64,000 nucleotides of DNA, taken from Proteus faecis. Its GTDB lineage: Bacteria; Pseudomonadota; Gammaproteobacteria; Enterobacterales; Enterobacteriaceae. The translations under genes were made by a program, and so were the position numbers. Below the pieces are notes generated by a model. The model saw nothing but the letters and a program-made list of their open reading frames with translations, ran no database searches and was not told the DNA's origin. Of this stretch, positions 41,310 to 52,004 are shown in pieces; position 1 is the first letter of the stretch, and every line of letters begins with the position of its first letter. The DNA lies in assembly GCF_003144395.1 (NCBI RefSeq), contig NZ_PENZ01000027.1, positions 62,001 to 126,000 on the forward strand, written 5' to 3'.

Positions 41310-42689
41310 ATGCACATTCATATTCTTGGTATTTGTGGCACCTTTATGGGAAGTCTTGCCATTCTAGCTAGAGCGAAGGGACATAAAGTCACTGGCTCTG
41401 ATGCTAATGTCTATCCACCCATGAGTACTTTATTAGAAAATCAGGGAATTGAACTGATTGAGGGATATGACCCAAAACAATTAGAACCAGCTCCGGACAT
41501 GGTGATTATTGGTAATGCGATGACACGAGGAAATCCTTGCGTTGAAGCTGTACTTGAAAAAGGTTTGCCTTATACTTCAGGTCCACAATGGTTACATGAT
41601 TATATTTTACCAGAACGTTGGGTGTTAGCTGTTGCTGGAACCCATGGTAAAACGACAACAGCGGGAATGTTGGCTTGGGTTTTAGAAGATTGTGGTTATA
41701 AACCCGGCTTTTTAATTGGTGGTGTACCGGGTAATTTCCAAGTGTCAGCACAGTTAGGCGAAAGTCCCTTTTTTGTGATTGAAGCTGATGAGTATGACAG
41801 TGCTTTCTTTGATAAACGCTCTAAATTTGTTCATTATTCTCCACGCACGCTGATTTTAAATAACCTTGAGTTCGATCACGCCGATATTTTTGATGATTTA
41901 GCAGCAATTCAAAAACAATTCCATCATTTAGTTCGTATCGTCCCTAGCTCAGGGAAAATCATCATGCCTGACAATGATATGAATTTAAAACAGACCATCA
42001 GTATGGGATGTTGGAGTGAACAAGAATTCACGGGAGAAACTGGGGATTGGCAAGCTAAAAAACTCAGTAATGACAGTAGTCATTTTGAGGTATATCACAA
42101 AGATGAGCGAGTCGGAGAGGTGTGTTGGGGACTTTCTGGTGAACACAACATGCAAAATGGTTTAATGGCGATTGTTGCAGCGCACCACGTTGGCGTTTTA
42201 CCTGCTGATGCTTGTGAGGCATTGAATAAGTTTATTAATGCGCGTCGTCGCTTAGAGCTACGTGGTGAGGTTAACCAAGTCAGTGTTTATGATGACTTCG
42301 CACATCATCCCACCGCGATTTTGGCAACACTTGAAGCGTTACGTAGTAAAGTCGGCGGAACAGCTCGTATTATTGCGGTGTTAGAGCCTCGTTCAAATAC
42401 CATGAAAATGGGTATTAGCAAGGATGATATCGCCCCAGCATTAGGTCGTGCTGACGAAGTTTTTTTATTCCAGCCACCTAATATTCAATGGTTAGTGAGT
42501 GATATTGCAGAGCATTGTATACAACCAGCCCGTTGGAGTTCTGATCTGGATGCGTTAGTTGATATGATTGCGAAGGAAGCTCAAGCGGGCGATCATATTT
42601 TGATTATGAGTAATGGCGGCTTTGGTGGTATTCATGAAAAGCTGCTTGCAAAATTAGCACAGCCTAAAGATCTTGATAACCCGTATTAA
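41310..42689 (+). CDS. mpl: UDP-N-acetylmuramate:L-alanyl-gamma-D-glutamyl-meso-diaminopimelate ligase
   Basis: 459 residues (E. coli 457). This Mur-ligase relative joins recycled murein tripeptide to UDP-MurNAc in peptidoglycan recycling. The N-terminal domain begins HIHILGICGTFMGSLA; the ATP-binding GTHGKTTTAGM is at residues 110-120; VYDDFAHHPTAI and LEPRSNTMKMG are in the C-terminal part. It is the last gene of the orn-to-mpl block before the junction with argR. Confidence 0.96.
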   Translation: MHIHILGICGTFMGSLAILARAKGHKVTGSDANVYPPMSTLLENQGIELIEGYDPKQLEPAPDMVIIGNAMTRGNPCVEAVLEKGLPYTSGPQWLHDYILPERWVLAVAGTHGKTTTAGMLAWVLEDCGYKPGFLIGGVPGNFQVSAQLGESPFFVIEADEYDSAFFDKRSKFVHYSPRTLILNNLEFDHADIFDDLAAIQKQFHHLVRIVPSSGKIIMPDNDMNLKQTISMGCWSEQEFTGETGDWQAKKLSNDSSHFEVYHKDERVGEVCWGLSGEHNMQNGLMAIVAAHHVGVLPADACEALNKFINARRRLELRGEVNQVSVYDDFAHHPTAILATLEALRSKVGGTARIIAVLEPRSNTMKMGISKDDIAPALGRADEVFLFQPPNIQWLVSDIAEHCIQPARWSSDLDALVDMIAKEAQAGDHILIMSNGGFGGIHEKLLAKLAQPKDLDNPY

Positions 42690-42696
42690 AAATAAA

Positions 42697-42722
42697 TAAG
42701 CCACTGAAAATTCAGTGGCTTA
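42697..42722. terminator. Bidirectional terminator between mpl and argR
   Basis: A perfect 12 bp stem (42697-42708 with 42711-42722) followed by CTTTTTG; it faces converging genes. Confidence 0.8.
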
Positions 42723-42747
42723 CTTTTTGAAGCTGTAGAAAGACTAA

Positions 42748-43221
<474 letters not shown>

Positions 43222-43264
43222 TCACCTTTAGTGAGTTATCAATAACCTGTGTATTATGCAGAGA

Positions 43265-43282
43265 AGTGAATTTTTATGCAAC
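43265..43282. promoter_or_regulatory. ARG box (ArgR operator)
   Basis: The 18-mer starting AGTGAATTTTTATGCA matches 13 of 16 defined positions of the consensus TNTGAATWWWWATTCANW. It lies 47 bp upstream of argR, fitting autoregulation. A second adjacent box, usual in E. coli, is not clear. Confidence 0.6.
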
Positions 43283-43395
43283 ATAAGACGAAAGAAGGTG
43301 AGTGATAGCCTCCTCAAAATTGTAAATCAGAATGTATTGCAAAAAAATTTTATTTACAGCGTGTGAATGTGATAATTTAAGTAAAGTAAAATATT

Positions 43396-43405
43396 TGTTA
43401 ATTAA
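43396..43405 (+). promoter_or_regulatory. ArcA-like box upstream of mdh
   Basis: TGTTAATTAA matches the ArcA-P consensus WGTTAATTAW at all ten positions. A second, 9 of 10 match (TGTTAAATAA) lies at 43577-43586. E. coli mdh is repressed by ArcA under low oxygen, so the sites make sense, but the surroundings are AT-rich. Confidence 0.45.
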
Positions 43406-43664
43406 ATGATAAGCTTAAATGATTATCACAAGGATGATGGTGTACTTAACACTTTATCATATTTATTGAAATTATTTATCAAAAGAGTGTCCGCTATCTC
43501 ATTAACAGATAAGCAATTTGTTTAGAATAACCAAAGTATTATTTTTCACTGAAAATGCCTTATTATGCAATGTTGCTGTTAAATAATTGTTTTTTAAAGG
43601 TGAATTGCGTAATAGTGAGTATCTCGAAGGCGTTCCACTATCTCGTAAACTAAGGAGTATCAGA

Positions 43665-44603
43665 ATGAAAGTAGCAGTTCTCGGTGCAGCAGGCGGTATT
43701 GGTCAGGCACTGGCGCTTCTTCTTAAAAATCAGCTTCCCGCTGGTAGTGAACTCTCTTTATATGATATCGCTCCCGTCACACCGGGTGTTGCAGCTGACT
43801 TAAGCCATATCCCAACTCAAGTTACTGTAAAAGGTTTTGCGGGTGAAGATCCTTCCCCTGCGCTAAAAGGCGCTGATGTTGTTCTGATTTCTGCGGGCGT
43901 TGCTCGTAAACCAGGCATGGATCGTTCTGATCTTTTCAATGTTAACGCCGGTATCGTGCGTAACTTAATTGAAAAGGTTGCACAAAATTGCCCGAAAGCA
44001 CTTATTGGTATCATTACTAACCCAGTGAATACAACGGTTGCTATCGCAGCAGAAGTGCTTAAGAAAGCAGGCGTTTACGATAAGAAACGTCTTTTCGGTA
44101 TCACTACACTCGACATTATTCGCGCCAATACCTTTGTTGCAGAACTAAAAGGTAAAGATCCACAAAAAACCAATGTTCCTGTGATCGGTGGGCACTCTGG
44201 TGTGACTATTCTTCCTCTACTCTCTCAAGTTGATGGTGTTTCATTTAGCGATGATGAAGTCGCAGCGCTAACTAAACGTATTCAAAACGCGGGTACTGAG
44301 GTTGTTGAAGCAAAAGCGGGTGGCGGATCTGCAACATTATCTATGGGGCAAGCAGCCGCACGTTTTGGTCTTTCATTAATTCGCGCTTTAAATGGCGAGA
44401 AAAATGTTATTGAATGTACCTATACAGAAGGTGACGGAGAATATGCCCGTTTCTTTGCACAACCTATTCTTTTAGGTAAAAACGGTGTAGAGGAATATTT
44501 ATCTATTGGCAAATTAAGTGATTTTGAAAAGCAATCTCTAAATGGTATGTTAGATGTATTGAAAAAAGATATAATTCTTGGTGAAGAATTTATTAATAAA
44601 TAA
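43665..44603 (+). CDS. mdh: Malate dehydrogenase
   Basis: 312 residues, equal to E. coli Mdh. It oxidises malate to oxaloacetate with NAD in the TCA cycle. The NAD-binding GAAGGIGQ is at residues 7-14; [19 protein letters not shown] holds substrate-binding arginines; [16 protein letters not shown] holds the catalytic histidine. ATG at 43665 follows TAAGGAGTATCAGA; the longer open frame upstream is not used. Confidence 0.98.
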   Translation: MKVAVLGAAGGIGQALALLLKNQLPAGSELSLYDIAPVTPGVAADLSHIPTQVTVKGFAGEDPSPALKGADVVLISAGVARKPGMDRSDLFNVNAGIVRNLIEKVAQNCPKALIGIITNPVNTTVAIAAEVLKKAGVYDKKRLFGITTLDIIRANTFVAELKGKDPQKTNVPVIGGHSGVTILPLLSQVDGVSFSDDEVAALTKRIQNAGTEVVEAKAGGGSATLSMGQAAARFGLSLIRALNGEKNVIECTYTEGDGEYARFFAQPILLGKNGVEEYLSIGKLSDFEKQSLNGMLDVLKKDIILGEEFINK

Positions 44604-44645
44604 AGAAATACTTTTTTTGCTATAAAAATAATGCAAATTTAAATA

Positions 44646-44678
44646 AAAACCGCTGGTACTATATCAGCGGTTTTTTTT
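44646..44678 (+). terminator. Rho-independent terminator after mdh
   Basis: AAAACCGCTG pairs with CAGCGGTTTT, 9 nt loop and eight T residues. Confidence 0.88.
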
Positions 44679-44705
44679 ATTAATTATAATGTGTGTAATT
44701 ATTAG

Positions 44706-44972
44706 TTAATTATTAGTTTTGGTACGAATCTTTCGTTCAAGTAATTCTCCTGTTTCAGGATGGAAATAACGGCTAGGCCAAATTTCACTAGGAGCAACAC
44801 CAAGATAATCAGCAATGATTTTCTCTCCTTTAGGCCAAGGTCGTGACAGTGCATTAGCGAGAGTTGAAGAGCTTAACCCTGCTTTGCGAGATATGGCAGC
44901 AAGTGTTGTTCCTCGTTTTCTAAGTGCGGCAATAATATCGGCAGGATGCCAATCAGATTTCCTTGAAATCAT
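44706..44972 (-). CDS. sfsB: Ner-like DNA-binding regulator SfsB (Nlp)
   Basis: 88 residues (E. coli Nlp/SfsB 92). DWHPADIIAALRKRGTTLAA, LSSSTLANALSRPWPKGE and GVAPSEIWPSRY match the family related to the Ner repressor of phage Mu. In E. coli it influences maltose genes and lies next to ispB, as here. It points away from the Mu-repressor-like pair at 45159 and 45592, so the three form a divergent regulatory module like a Mu early control region. Targets unknown. Confidence 0.9.
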   Translation of the reverse strand: MISRKSDWHPADIIAALRKRGTTLAAISRKAGLSSSTLANALSRPWPKGEKIIADYLGVAPSEIWPSRYFHPETGELLERKIRTKTNN

Positions 44973-45158
44973 TTTTAATCCTTTTTCTATAAAATTGATT
45001 GCTGTGTTAGTGGTATAAATAACAGTTTATTAGAAATGTCCTAAAGCATTTAAACTGATTATTTAGAAAATAAAATAACATTATTTTTCTAAAAAGATTT
45101 CTGATTTTTTTCTTAATAATTTCTTTTTTGAAGTTGATAACAATTTTAGAGAAACATA

Positions 45159-45509
45159 ATGAAAAAAGAGTGGTATACGGCAAAGGAATTGACGGGTATA
45201 GGTGGATTACCTAAATCACCACAAGGGGTAAATTCAAAAGCGAGACGAGAGTCTTGGCAAAAACAGAATGTAAAAAATAAGCAAGGTAATGGTGTTGAAT
45301 ATCATTATTCTTGTTTACCAGAAGAAACATTAATTGCTCTAGAACTTTATGAGCCATTAGCACATTACAAACTAAATAAAAAAGAGGAGCCACTCGTTAT
45401 CTGGGTGAAAGCATTCCAACAACTAAATGATGGTGAACAAAAAACATTAACAGAGCTGATATTGCGGGATGGTATTAGAAGTTTTTTAGAAAAAGTCGTC
45501 AATGATTAG
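45159..45509 (+). CDS. Mu-repressor/transposase-type DNA-binding protein, copy 1
   Basis: 116 residues. The N-terminal 55 residues (KKEWYTAKELTGIGGLP, SPQGVNSKARRESWQ, GVEYHYSCLP) are the winged-helix domain found at the start of phage Mu transposase A and Mu repressor c. The rest is a helical region ending in LILRDGIRSFLEKVV. No transposase catalytic domain is attached. It is a paralogue of the next gene. ATG follows AGAGAAACATA. Function unknown; a transcription regulator is most likely. Confidence 0.8.
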   Translation: MKKEWYTAKELTGIGGLPKSPQGVNSKARRESWQKQNVKNKQGNGVEYHYSCLPEETLIALELYEPLAHYKLNKKEEPLVIWVKAFQQLNDGEQKTLTELILRDGIRSFLEKVVND

Positions 45510-45591
45510 GCGATTTTAAAGAATCTATTATTGCGTTATCCGCAACAGATATCTATCTGACTAACCTCTTAGTTGAATGTGAGATGAGATC

Positions 45592-46008
45592 ATGAAAAAA
45601 GAATGGTATACAGCAAAAGAATTAGTGGGGCTTGCGGGGTTACCTAACTCCCCGCAGGGAGTTAACTTGATGGCGCGTCGTGAAGGATGGGAAAACCGTC
45701 GTAAACGTGGCGTTCAGGGTAAAGCTGTCGAATATTCCGTAAAAAGTCTGCCTGATGAGGTGATTAGTGTGCTCGCTGCACATGAACCTCCAGCAGAATA
45801 TTTATCTAAACGTCAGGATGCCTTTTTGATTTGGGTTGAAGCCTATTATCAACTGACTAAATCAGAACGAGAAAAGATTGTGAAATTCGTACTGCGCGAA
45901 GGGCTAGCAAAGCTCATTAGCTATATTGATGCGGATAATCAAGATGCTATCGAACGAGAAAATGAAGAAGTTCTCAATAAATTAAAAAGCCCACCAGAAT
46001 CGATGTAG
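45592..46008 (+). CDS. Mu-repressor/transposase-type DNA-binding protein, copy 2
   Basis: 138 residues, paralogous to the previous gene: both begin MKKEWYTAKEL and share SPQGVN and ARRE. The N-terminal Mu-type winged helix runs to SVKSLPDEV. The C-terminal region (FLIWVEAYYQLTKSEREKIV) matches copy 1 and adds a charged tail. 82 bp separate the two genes. No transposase domain is present. It converges on ispB with a 47 bp gap. Confidence 0.8.
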   Translation: MKKEWYTAKELVGLAGLPNSPQGVNLMARREGWENRRKRGVQGKAVEYSVKSLPDEVISVLAAHEPPAEYLSKRQDAFLIWVEAYYQLTKSEREKIVKFVLREGLAKLISYIDADNQDAIERENEEVLNKLKSPPESM

Positions 46009-46028
46009 TCGCTCTAGCGGGCTTCTTT
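45987..46028 (+). terminator. Possible terminator overlapping the end of copy 2
   Basis: AAGCCC and GGGCTT pair across 26 nt that contain smaller pairings, followed by CTTTAC. It overlaps the last codons and stop. Confidence 0.4.
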
Positions 46029-46055
46029 ACATAACTAGTGTTTATGATACTAATG

Positions 46056-47027
46056 TTATGATTGACGTTGTACAGCGACGTGAGCAAGCCCAATAAGCGC
46101 ATCTTTATACGGTGAGTTAGGTATAATTGATAAAGCTTCAATCGCTTTGTCTGCTTCTTCTTCTGCTTTTTGACGGGTATATTCCAAAGAGCCACACTGT
46201 TTCATCGTATTTAAAACAGTATCCAATAAATGGCGGCCATTACCTTGCTCAATGGCTTGGCGAATTAATTTGGATTCTTCTTCATTGCCATTATGCATAG
46301 CATGAAGTAATGGCAACGTAGGTTTACCTTCATCAAGATCATCACCAGTGTTTTTACCTAACTGGTTGTTATCTGCATCATAATCAAGCAAATCGTCAAT
46401 GAGCTGGAAAGCAGTCCCAAGATAACGACCATAATCTTGGAATGCTTTTTCTTGCTCAGGCGTTGCACCCGAAAGGATTGCTGATGCATGAGAAGCGGCT
46501 TCAAAAAGACGAGCTGTTTTGCTGTAGATAACTTGCATATAGTCATCTTCAGAAATGTCAGGATCGTTACAATTCATTAACTGTAAAACTTCACCTTCAG
46601 CGATCACATTGGTGGCGCTAGACATTAATTTTAGTACACGCATCGAATCAAGATCCGTCATCATCTGAAAGGATCGTGTATAAATAAAGTCGCCAACAAG
46701 TACACTAGCAGCATTTCCAAAGACCGCATTTGCCGTTTGTTTTCCTCTGCGCATATCAGATTCATCAACAACATCATCATGTAACAATGTTGCAGTATGA
46801 ATAAATTCGATCAGCGCTGCGACCGAGATATGTTTGTCACCTTGATAGTCCAATGCTCTTCCAGTGAGCACTGCGATCATTGGTCGGATCCTTTTACCAC
46901 CACCACTAATGATGTAGTAACCAAGTTGGTTTATCAAAGAAACATCTGAATTAAGCTGGTAAAGGATTGCCTCATTTACCGCAGTCATATCAGCGGATGT
47001 TAGTTTTATAATAGATTCTAAATTCAT
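46056..47027 (-). CDS. ispB: Octaprenyl diphosphate synthase
   Basis: 323 residues, equal to E. coli IspB. It builds the C40 side chain of ubiquinone and menaquinone from FPP and IPP. The two aspartate-rich motifs are TLLHDDVVDESDMRRG and FQLIDDLLDYDADN; ISGGGKRIRPMIAVL binds IPP. The ATG giving MNLESIIKL matches homologues; an in-frame codon 24 bp upstream is not preferred. Divergent from rplU, as in E. coli. Confidence 0.96.
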   Translation of the reverse strand: MNLESIIKLTSADMTAVNEAILYQLNSDVSLINQLGYYIISGGGKRIRPMIAVLTGRALDYQGDKHISVAALIEFIHTATLLHDDVVDESDMRRGKQTANAVFGNAASVLVGDFIYTRSFQMMTDLDSMRVLKLMSSATNVIAEGEVLQLMNCNDPDISEDDYMQVIYSKTARLFEAASHASAILSGATPEQEKAFQDYGRYLGTAFQLIDDLLDYDADNNQLGKNTGDDLDEGKPTLPLLHAMHNGNEEESKLIRQAIEQGNGRHLLDTVLNTMKQCGSLEYTRQKAEEEADKAIEALSIIPNSPYKDALIGLAHVAVQRQS

Positions 47028-47188
47028 GTTTTTTCGACTTTGGCTCGCCAATGAGCGCGTTATTATTAATAAAAAATGATCAGGCCATAGATTTTACTCT
47101 TATATAATTTAGATTGTACTTTAAAAATGGCTGAAATAAATATCGTGTAAAAAACTCTTTTTTTTAACGCTAGTTTGCGATCTGTACT

Positions 47189-47217
47189 TGTCATCGGCAC
47201 TAAATTTGCGTAGAATT
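47189..47217 (+). promoter_or_regulatory. Sigma-70 promoter of rplU-rpmA
   Basis: TTGTCA at 47189-47194, a 17 bp spacer, and TAGAAT at 47212-47217, followed by GC-rich TCGCGCCC. It fits a ribosomal-protein promoter. The leader to the rplU start is about 65 nt. Confidence 0.75.
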
Positions 47218-47290
47218 CGCGCCCTATGTGAATATTTTAATTGTGCACTCAAATTATACATATTGGGAGTGTGCGGAAAGCGGAGTTTAT

Positions 47291-47599
47291 ATGTACGCGG
47301 TTTTCCAAAGTGGTGGTAAACAACACCGAGTCAGCGAAGGTCAAACTATTCGTTTAGAGAAGCTGGAAGTAGCTACTGGCGAAACAATCGAGTTTGATAC
47401 TGTAATGATGGTCGCTAATGGCGATGACATTCAAATTGGCGCTCCAATCCTTGCGGGCGTTAAAGTTAAAGCGGAAGTGGTTGCTCACGGTCGCGGCGAT
47501 AAAGTTAAGATTGTTAAGTTCCGTCGTCGTAAACACAGCCGTAAACAACAGGGCCACCGTCAGTGGTTTACTGATGTTAAAATCACTGGTATCGCTTAA
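47291..47599 (+). CDS. rplU: 50S ribosomal protein bL21
   Basis: 102 residues (E. coli 103). [38 protein letters not shown] and FTDVKITGI are diagnostic. An upstream extension of the open frame to 47228 starts very near the predicted transcription start and is rejected. First gene of rplU-rpmA; ATG follows GCGGAGTTTAT. Confidence 0.98.
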   Translation: MYAVFQSGGKQHRVSEGQTIRLEKLEVATGETIEFDTVMMVANGDDIQIGAPILAGVKVKAEVVAHGRGDKVKIVKFRRRKHSRKQQGHRQWFTDVKITGIA

Positions 47600-47606
47600 G
47601 GTTTAG

Positions 47607-47876
<270 letters not shown>

Positions 47877-47901
47877 TTACTGGTCCTTTAAGCACCGAGT
47901 C

Positions 47902-47934
47902 AAAAGCCCTGCAAATCTGTTGCGGGGCTTTTTA
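47902..47934 (+). terminator. Rho-independent terminator after rpmA
   Basis: A 13 bp stem with one G-U pair and a T run, 25 bp past the rpmA stop. Confidence 0.82.
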
Positions 47935-47961
47935 TATTTAAAAAAGGCCATCTCTGGGTAA

Positions 47962-49179
<1,218 letters not shown>

Positions 49180-49204
49180 TGATCATTCTGATTATGATTA
49201 AAAT

Positions 49205-49233
49205 AAAAAACGCCTGATTATTAGGCGTTTTTT
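49205..49233. terminator. Bidirectional terminator between obgE and dacB
   Basis: AAAAAACGCCT and AGGCGTTTTTT pair around 7 nt, with tracts suitable for both strands. Confidence 0.88.
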
Positions 49234-49259
49234 ATATCTGTTGCTTATATTGTGTAAAT

Positions 49260-50702
49260 CTAGCGATTATTGTACATATCTTTATATAGATTCGTTTCAA
49301 AGCGCACTAAATAAGCGCGTCCAGCATTACGATTTTTTGTAGGAGGGGAATACGCTGAAACGTACTGTACAAACGCAACTTTTTGCCCATTTGCCGTGGT
49401 CATAAAGCCAGCAAGATTGTAAACTCCTTTTAATGACCCCGTTTTGGCAGAAACTTTGCCATCAACTCCCGCTTCATGAAAACCCCCTCGATATTGTAAT
49501 GTACCGTCATGTCCAGCAAGGGGAAGCATAGTGATAAAATTTAATTCACTTTCATGTTGTCCAATATATTGAAGGACTTGCATCATGGTGGCAGGTGAAA
49601 TGAGGTTATGGCGAGAAAGACCAGAACCATCAACCATAACGGTATTGCCTAAATCAATTCCGGCTTTTTGTTTTAAAATAGCACGGGTTGCCTCTGCGCC
49701 AGATCGCCAAGTACCTGCAACGCCATAATACTCACGACCAATAGTTCTAAAAACGGTGTCTGCAATCATATTATCAGACTCTTTTAGCATGGTAGTCAGT
49801 AAGTTATGTAACGGTTTTGATTGTGTCTGTGCAAGTATAGTAACAGGTGGCTTTAGTTGAGAGCGACGTTTGATATATCCATCAAGCTCAATATTGGCGC
49901 GCTGTAACTCTTCTTTCAAAATTGTACCGGCCCAATGAGCTCCATCTTGAATAGAAAACATTAAAGGTACAGCATCGTCACGTTTAGGAATACAACCTGT
50001 GATTACATAAGTATTTAAGTCACGAACAGTGACGTCTAATTCACAAAAACGGGTACGCGTTGATCCTTTTTCATAAGTTTCAACTTCACTTAAAACAGTT
50101 ACGGGATAGAAAGAAGCTTTACGTATTGTGGCAATATCACCTTCTTTGTTGCCACTTTGCAATAAAACGGAAAAGCAGTTCTTATCAACAATGGCGGCAC
50201 TAGGAGGGGCACTAAAGCATTGTGTCAGATCATTCCAAACCCAACCTGGTGCTTTATCGTGGCTTGAAAAAGCAGAAGTATCAATAAGTAAATCACCCTG
50301 TACTTTTGTAACACCGGATTGCTTTAATACGGCAACCATTGCTCTTAATTGCTGGCGACTTAATGTAGGATCGCCAGTAAAACGAAAGATTAAATCACCA
50401 TTAAGCTGATTGTCTTTTATTTTACCTTCTGTTTCCATTGTTGTGGTGAATTGATAATCTCCCCCTAATTGAAGTAATGCGGCAAGTGCAGTCACTACTT
50501 TCTGAGTACTTGCAGGAAGTGCTAATTGATCGGCATGATAGTTAAGATTAGGAGAAGCAGCGCCAACGGGTTGAGTTATTAAACCCACTTGTGTTCCTTC
50601 AGGAAGAAGGGATGTATAGTTTTCAACAGGTATCGCTTGGGTTGAAAAACTGATGATACTTAATGTGTAAAGTATCCGTCGAAATGTTGATAGTAAGCGC
50701 AT
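49260..50702 (-). CDS. dacB: D-alanyl-D-alanine carboxypeptidase/endopeptidase PBP4
   Basis: 480 residues (E. coli 477). It is a periplasmic class C penicillin-binding protein that cleaves the terminal D-Ala and opens crosslinks. A signal peptide (LYTLSIISFSTQA) is followed by the active-site SxxK at residues 65-68 (STQK), the SxN motif in KESDNMIAD and the KTG motif in SAKTGSLKGV, with a large inserted domain after the SxxK. Divergent from greA, as in E. coli. Confidence 0.95.
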   Translation of the reverse strand: MRLLSTFRRILYTLSIISFSTQAIPVENYTSLLPEGTQVGLITQPVGAASPNLNYHADQLALPASTQKVVTALAALLQLGGDYQFTTTMETEGKIKDNQLNGDLIFRFTGDPTLSRQQLRAMVAVLKQSGVTKVQGDLLIDTSAFSSHDKAPGWVWNDLTQCFSAPPSAAIVDKNCFSVLLQSGNKEGDIATIRKASFYPVTVLSEVETYEKGSTRTRFCELDVTVRDLNTYVITGCIPKRDDAVPLMFSIQDGAHWAGTILKEELQRANIELDGYIKRRSQLKPPVTILAQTQSKPLHNLLTTMLKESDNMIADTVFRTIGREYYGVAGTWRSGAEATRAILKQKAGIDLGNTVMVDGSGLSRHNLISPATMMQVLQYIGQHESELNFITMLPLAGHDGTLQYRGGFHEAGVDGKVSAKTGSLKGVYNLAGFMTTANGQKVAFVQYVSAYSPPTKNRNAGRAYLVRFETNLYKDMYNNR

Positions 50703-50940
50703 AATTTCTCTATCTGTGACTATAGCGTGTAACGTTACAGTATTGATTGCCAGAGGCTAATACTAAAGGGCAATGAGGGCAAAAGTAAACGGTAACAAGC
50801 AGGATTAGCTCATTATCAGAAAAAGTCTGTTTATCTCTTCATAAAGAGAGATAAGGCGTGAAGCAATGCTTCTGTTGTGTTAGATTTAGTTTTAAGTATG
50901 GGTGGTTTAGTTTACGTCCCAATAGCACATGACTCGGGAA

Positions 50941-50946
50941 TATAAT
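50941..50946 (+). promoter_or_regulatory. greA/GraL promoter -10 element
   Basis: A perfect TATAAT. The -35 region (near 50918) is poor, so an activator or another sigma factor may help. Transcription would start near 50953. Confidence 0.55.
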
Positions 50947-50952
50947 AGCGCC

Positions 50953-51012
50953 CCTCATTCACCGAATATACGTAGAGACAGGCCCAATTTAAGGTTGCCT
51001 GTGTCTTTTTTT
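50953..51012 (+). ncRNA. graL: GraL-like greA leader small RNA
   Basis: Just after the greA -10 element, about 60 nt end in a terminator: ACAGGC (50978-50983) pairs with GCCTGT (50997-51002), then seven T residues. In E. coli most greA transcripts stop at such a leader terminator, giving the small RNA GraL. Position and structure agree; the 5' end is inferred. Confidence 0.65.
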
Positions 51013-51112
51013 GTCTTGAGAAGAGTAAATAGATCCTTTTCTCTGTGTTGTTAGTATAAAAAATCAGGATGATACCTATTTTTTATTAGGAATAGTATTG
51101 AGGTATTAACAC

Positions 51113-51589
51113 ATGAATCAGATCCCTATGACAGTTCTAGGTGCAGAAAAATTACGCGAAGAGCTGGAATATTTAAAAAGTATTCGTCGTCCCGAGATTA
51201 TTGCAGCTATTGCAGAAGCTCGTGAACATGGAGACTTAAAGGAAAACGCGGAATATCATGCTGCAAGAGAGCAACAAGGTTTCTGTGAAGGCCGTATACA
51301 AGAAATTGAAGCGAAATTATCAAATGCTCAAGTCATTGATATTACTAAGATGAATAACAATGGTCGTATTATTTTTGGTTCAACAGTTACGCTGTTAAAT
51401 GTTGAAAATGAAGAAGAGCAAACTTACCGCATTGTTGGTGATGATGAAGCTAACATTAAAGAAAACTTAATTTCTGTTAATTCACCGATTGCACGTGGAT
51501 TAATTGGTAAAGAGTTAGATGATGTTGTTGTTATTACTACACCTGGTGGACAAGTCGAGTATGAAGTTTTAAACGTAGAATATATTTAA
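51113..51589 (+). CDS. greA: Transcription elongation factor GreA
   Basis: 158 residues, equal to E. coli GreA. It enters the RNA polymerase secondary channel and stimulates cleavage of backtracked RNA. The N-terminal coiled coil has the tip [20 protein letters not shown] with the catalytic acidic residues, and the C-terminal FKBP-like domain ends in [14 protein letters not shown]. It follows a long leader with the GraL terminator. Confidence 0.97.
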   Translation: MNQIPMTVLGAEKLREELEYLKSIRRPEIIAAIAEAREHGDLKENAEYHAAREQQGFCEGRIQEIEAKLSNAQVIDITKMNNNGRIIFGSTVTLLNVENEEEQTYRIVGDDEANIKENLISVNSPIARGLIGKELDDVVVITTPGGQVEYEVLNVEYI

Positions 51590-51641
51590 TTTATAATTTT
51601 ACGTTTCTATAGAAAACTAGAGTGCCATCCTGTGGTAATAT

Positions 51642-51667
51642 AAAAAAGGCCTTAAAAGGCCTTTTTT
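51642..51667. terminator. Bidirectional terminator between greA and yhbY
   Basis: A perfect 12 bp stem AAAAAAGGCCTT with AAGGCCTTTTTT and a 2 nt centre. Confidence 0.88.
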
Positions 51668-51710
51668 GCCATAGAGTTAGTTATGGCATTTTTATATAAA
51701 GATACAAGTT

Positions 51711-52004
51711 TTATTTCGGTAAAATAATCTTACGTGCTTCTGAAGGACGATAAAGAACAAGAATTTTTCCGATAACTTGTACATTCTGTGCACCGCTTTC
51801 GCGTACAATCGCTGCCACGATCAAGTTTTTAACATCTCGATCTTCGCCTGCGATTTTGACTTTGATAAGCTCATGGTGTGCCAGAGCGAGTTCAATTTCT
51901 GCAAGAACGCCTTCAGTCAACCCGTTGTTACCAATCATAACGACTGGATTTAGGTGATGAGCGAGCCCTTTCAGGTGTTGAATTTGTTTTTTGTTAAGAG
52001 TCAT
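51711..52004 (-). CDS. yhbY: Ribosome-assembly RNA-binding protein YhbY
   Basis: 97 residues, the E. coli length. This small CRM-domain protein associates with pre-50S particles. KKQIQHLKGLAHHLNPVVMIGNNGL and the GxxG motif region are typical. Two consecutive ATGs exist; the second matches the E. coli start. Divergent from rlmE, as in E. coli. Confidence 0.94.
   Translation of the reverse strand: MTLNKKQIQHLKGLAHHLNPVVMIGNNGLTEGVLAEIELALAHHELIKVKIAGEDRDVKNLIVAAIVRESGAQNVQVIGKILVLYRPSEARKIILPK

Larger units (their letters stand above)
50703..51112. other. dacB-greA divergent region with GraL-like leader
   Basis: 410 bp with no protein gene. The left half holds the dacB upstream region; the right half holds the greA promoter with TATAAT at 50941-50946, a short leader RNA ending in a terminator at about 51011, and about 100 bp of further untranslated leader before the greA ATG. 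Confidence 0.6.

Noticed and set aside
43244-43262. Second ARG box next to the one at 43265
   Set aside because: TGTGTATTATGCA is three bases too short for the consensus spacing.
44706-46008. Mu-like prophage
   Set aside because: Only small DNA-binding proteins are present. There is no transposase, Mu B, structural gene or end repeats, and SfsB beside ispB is an ancestral arrangement.
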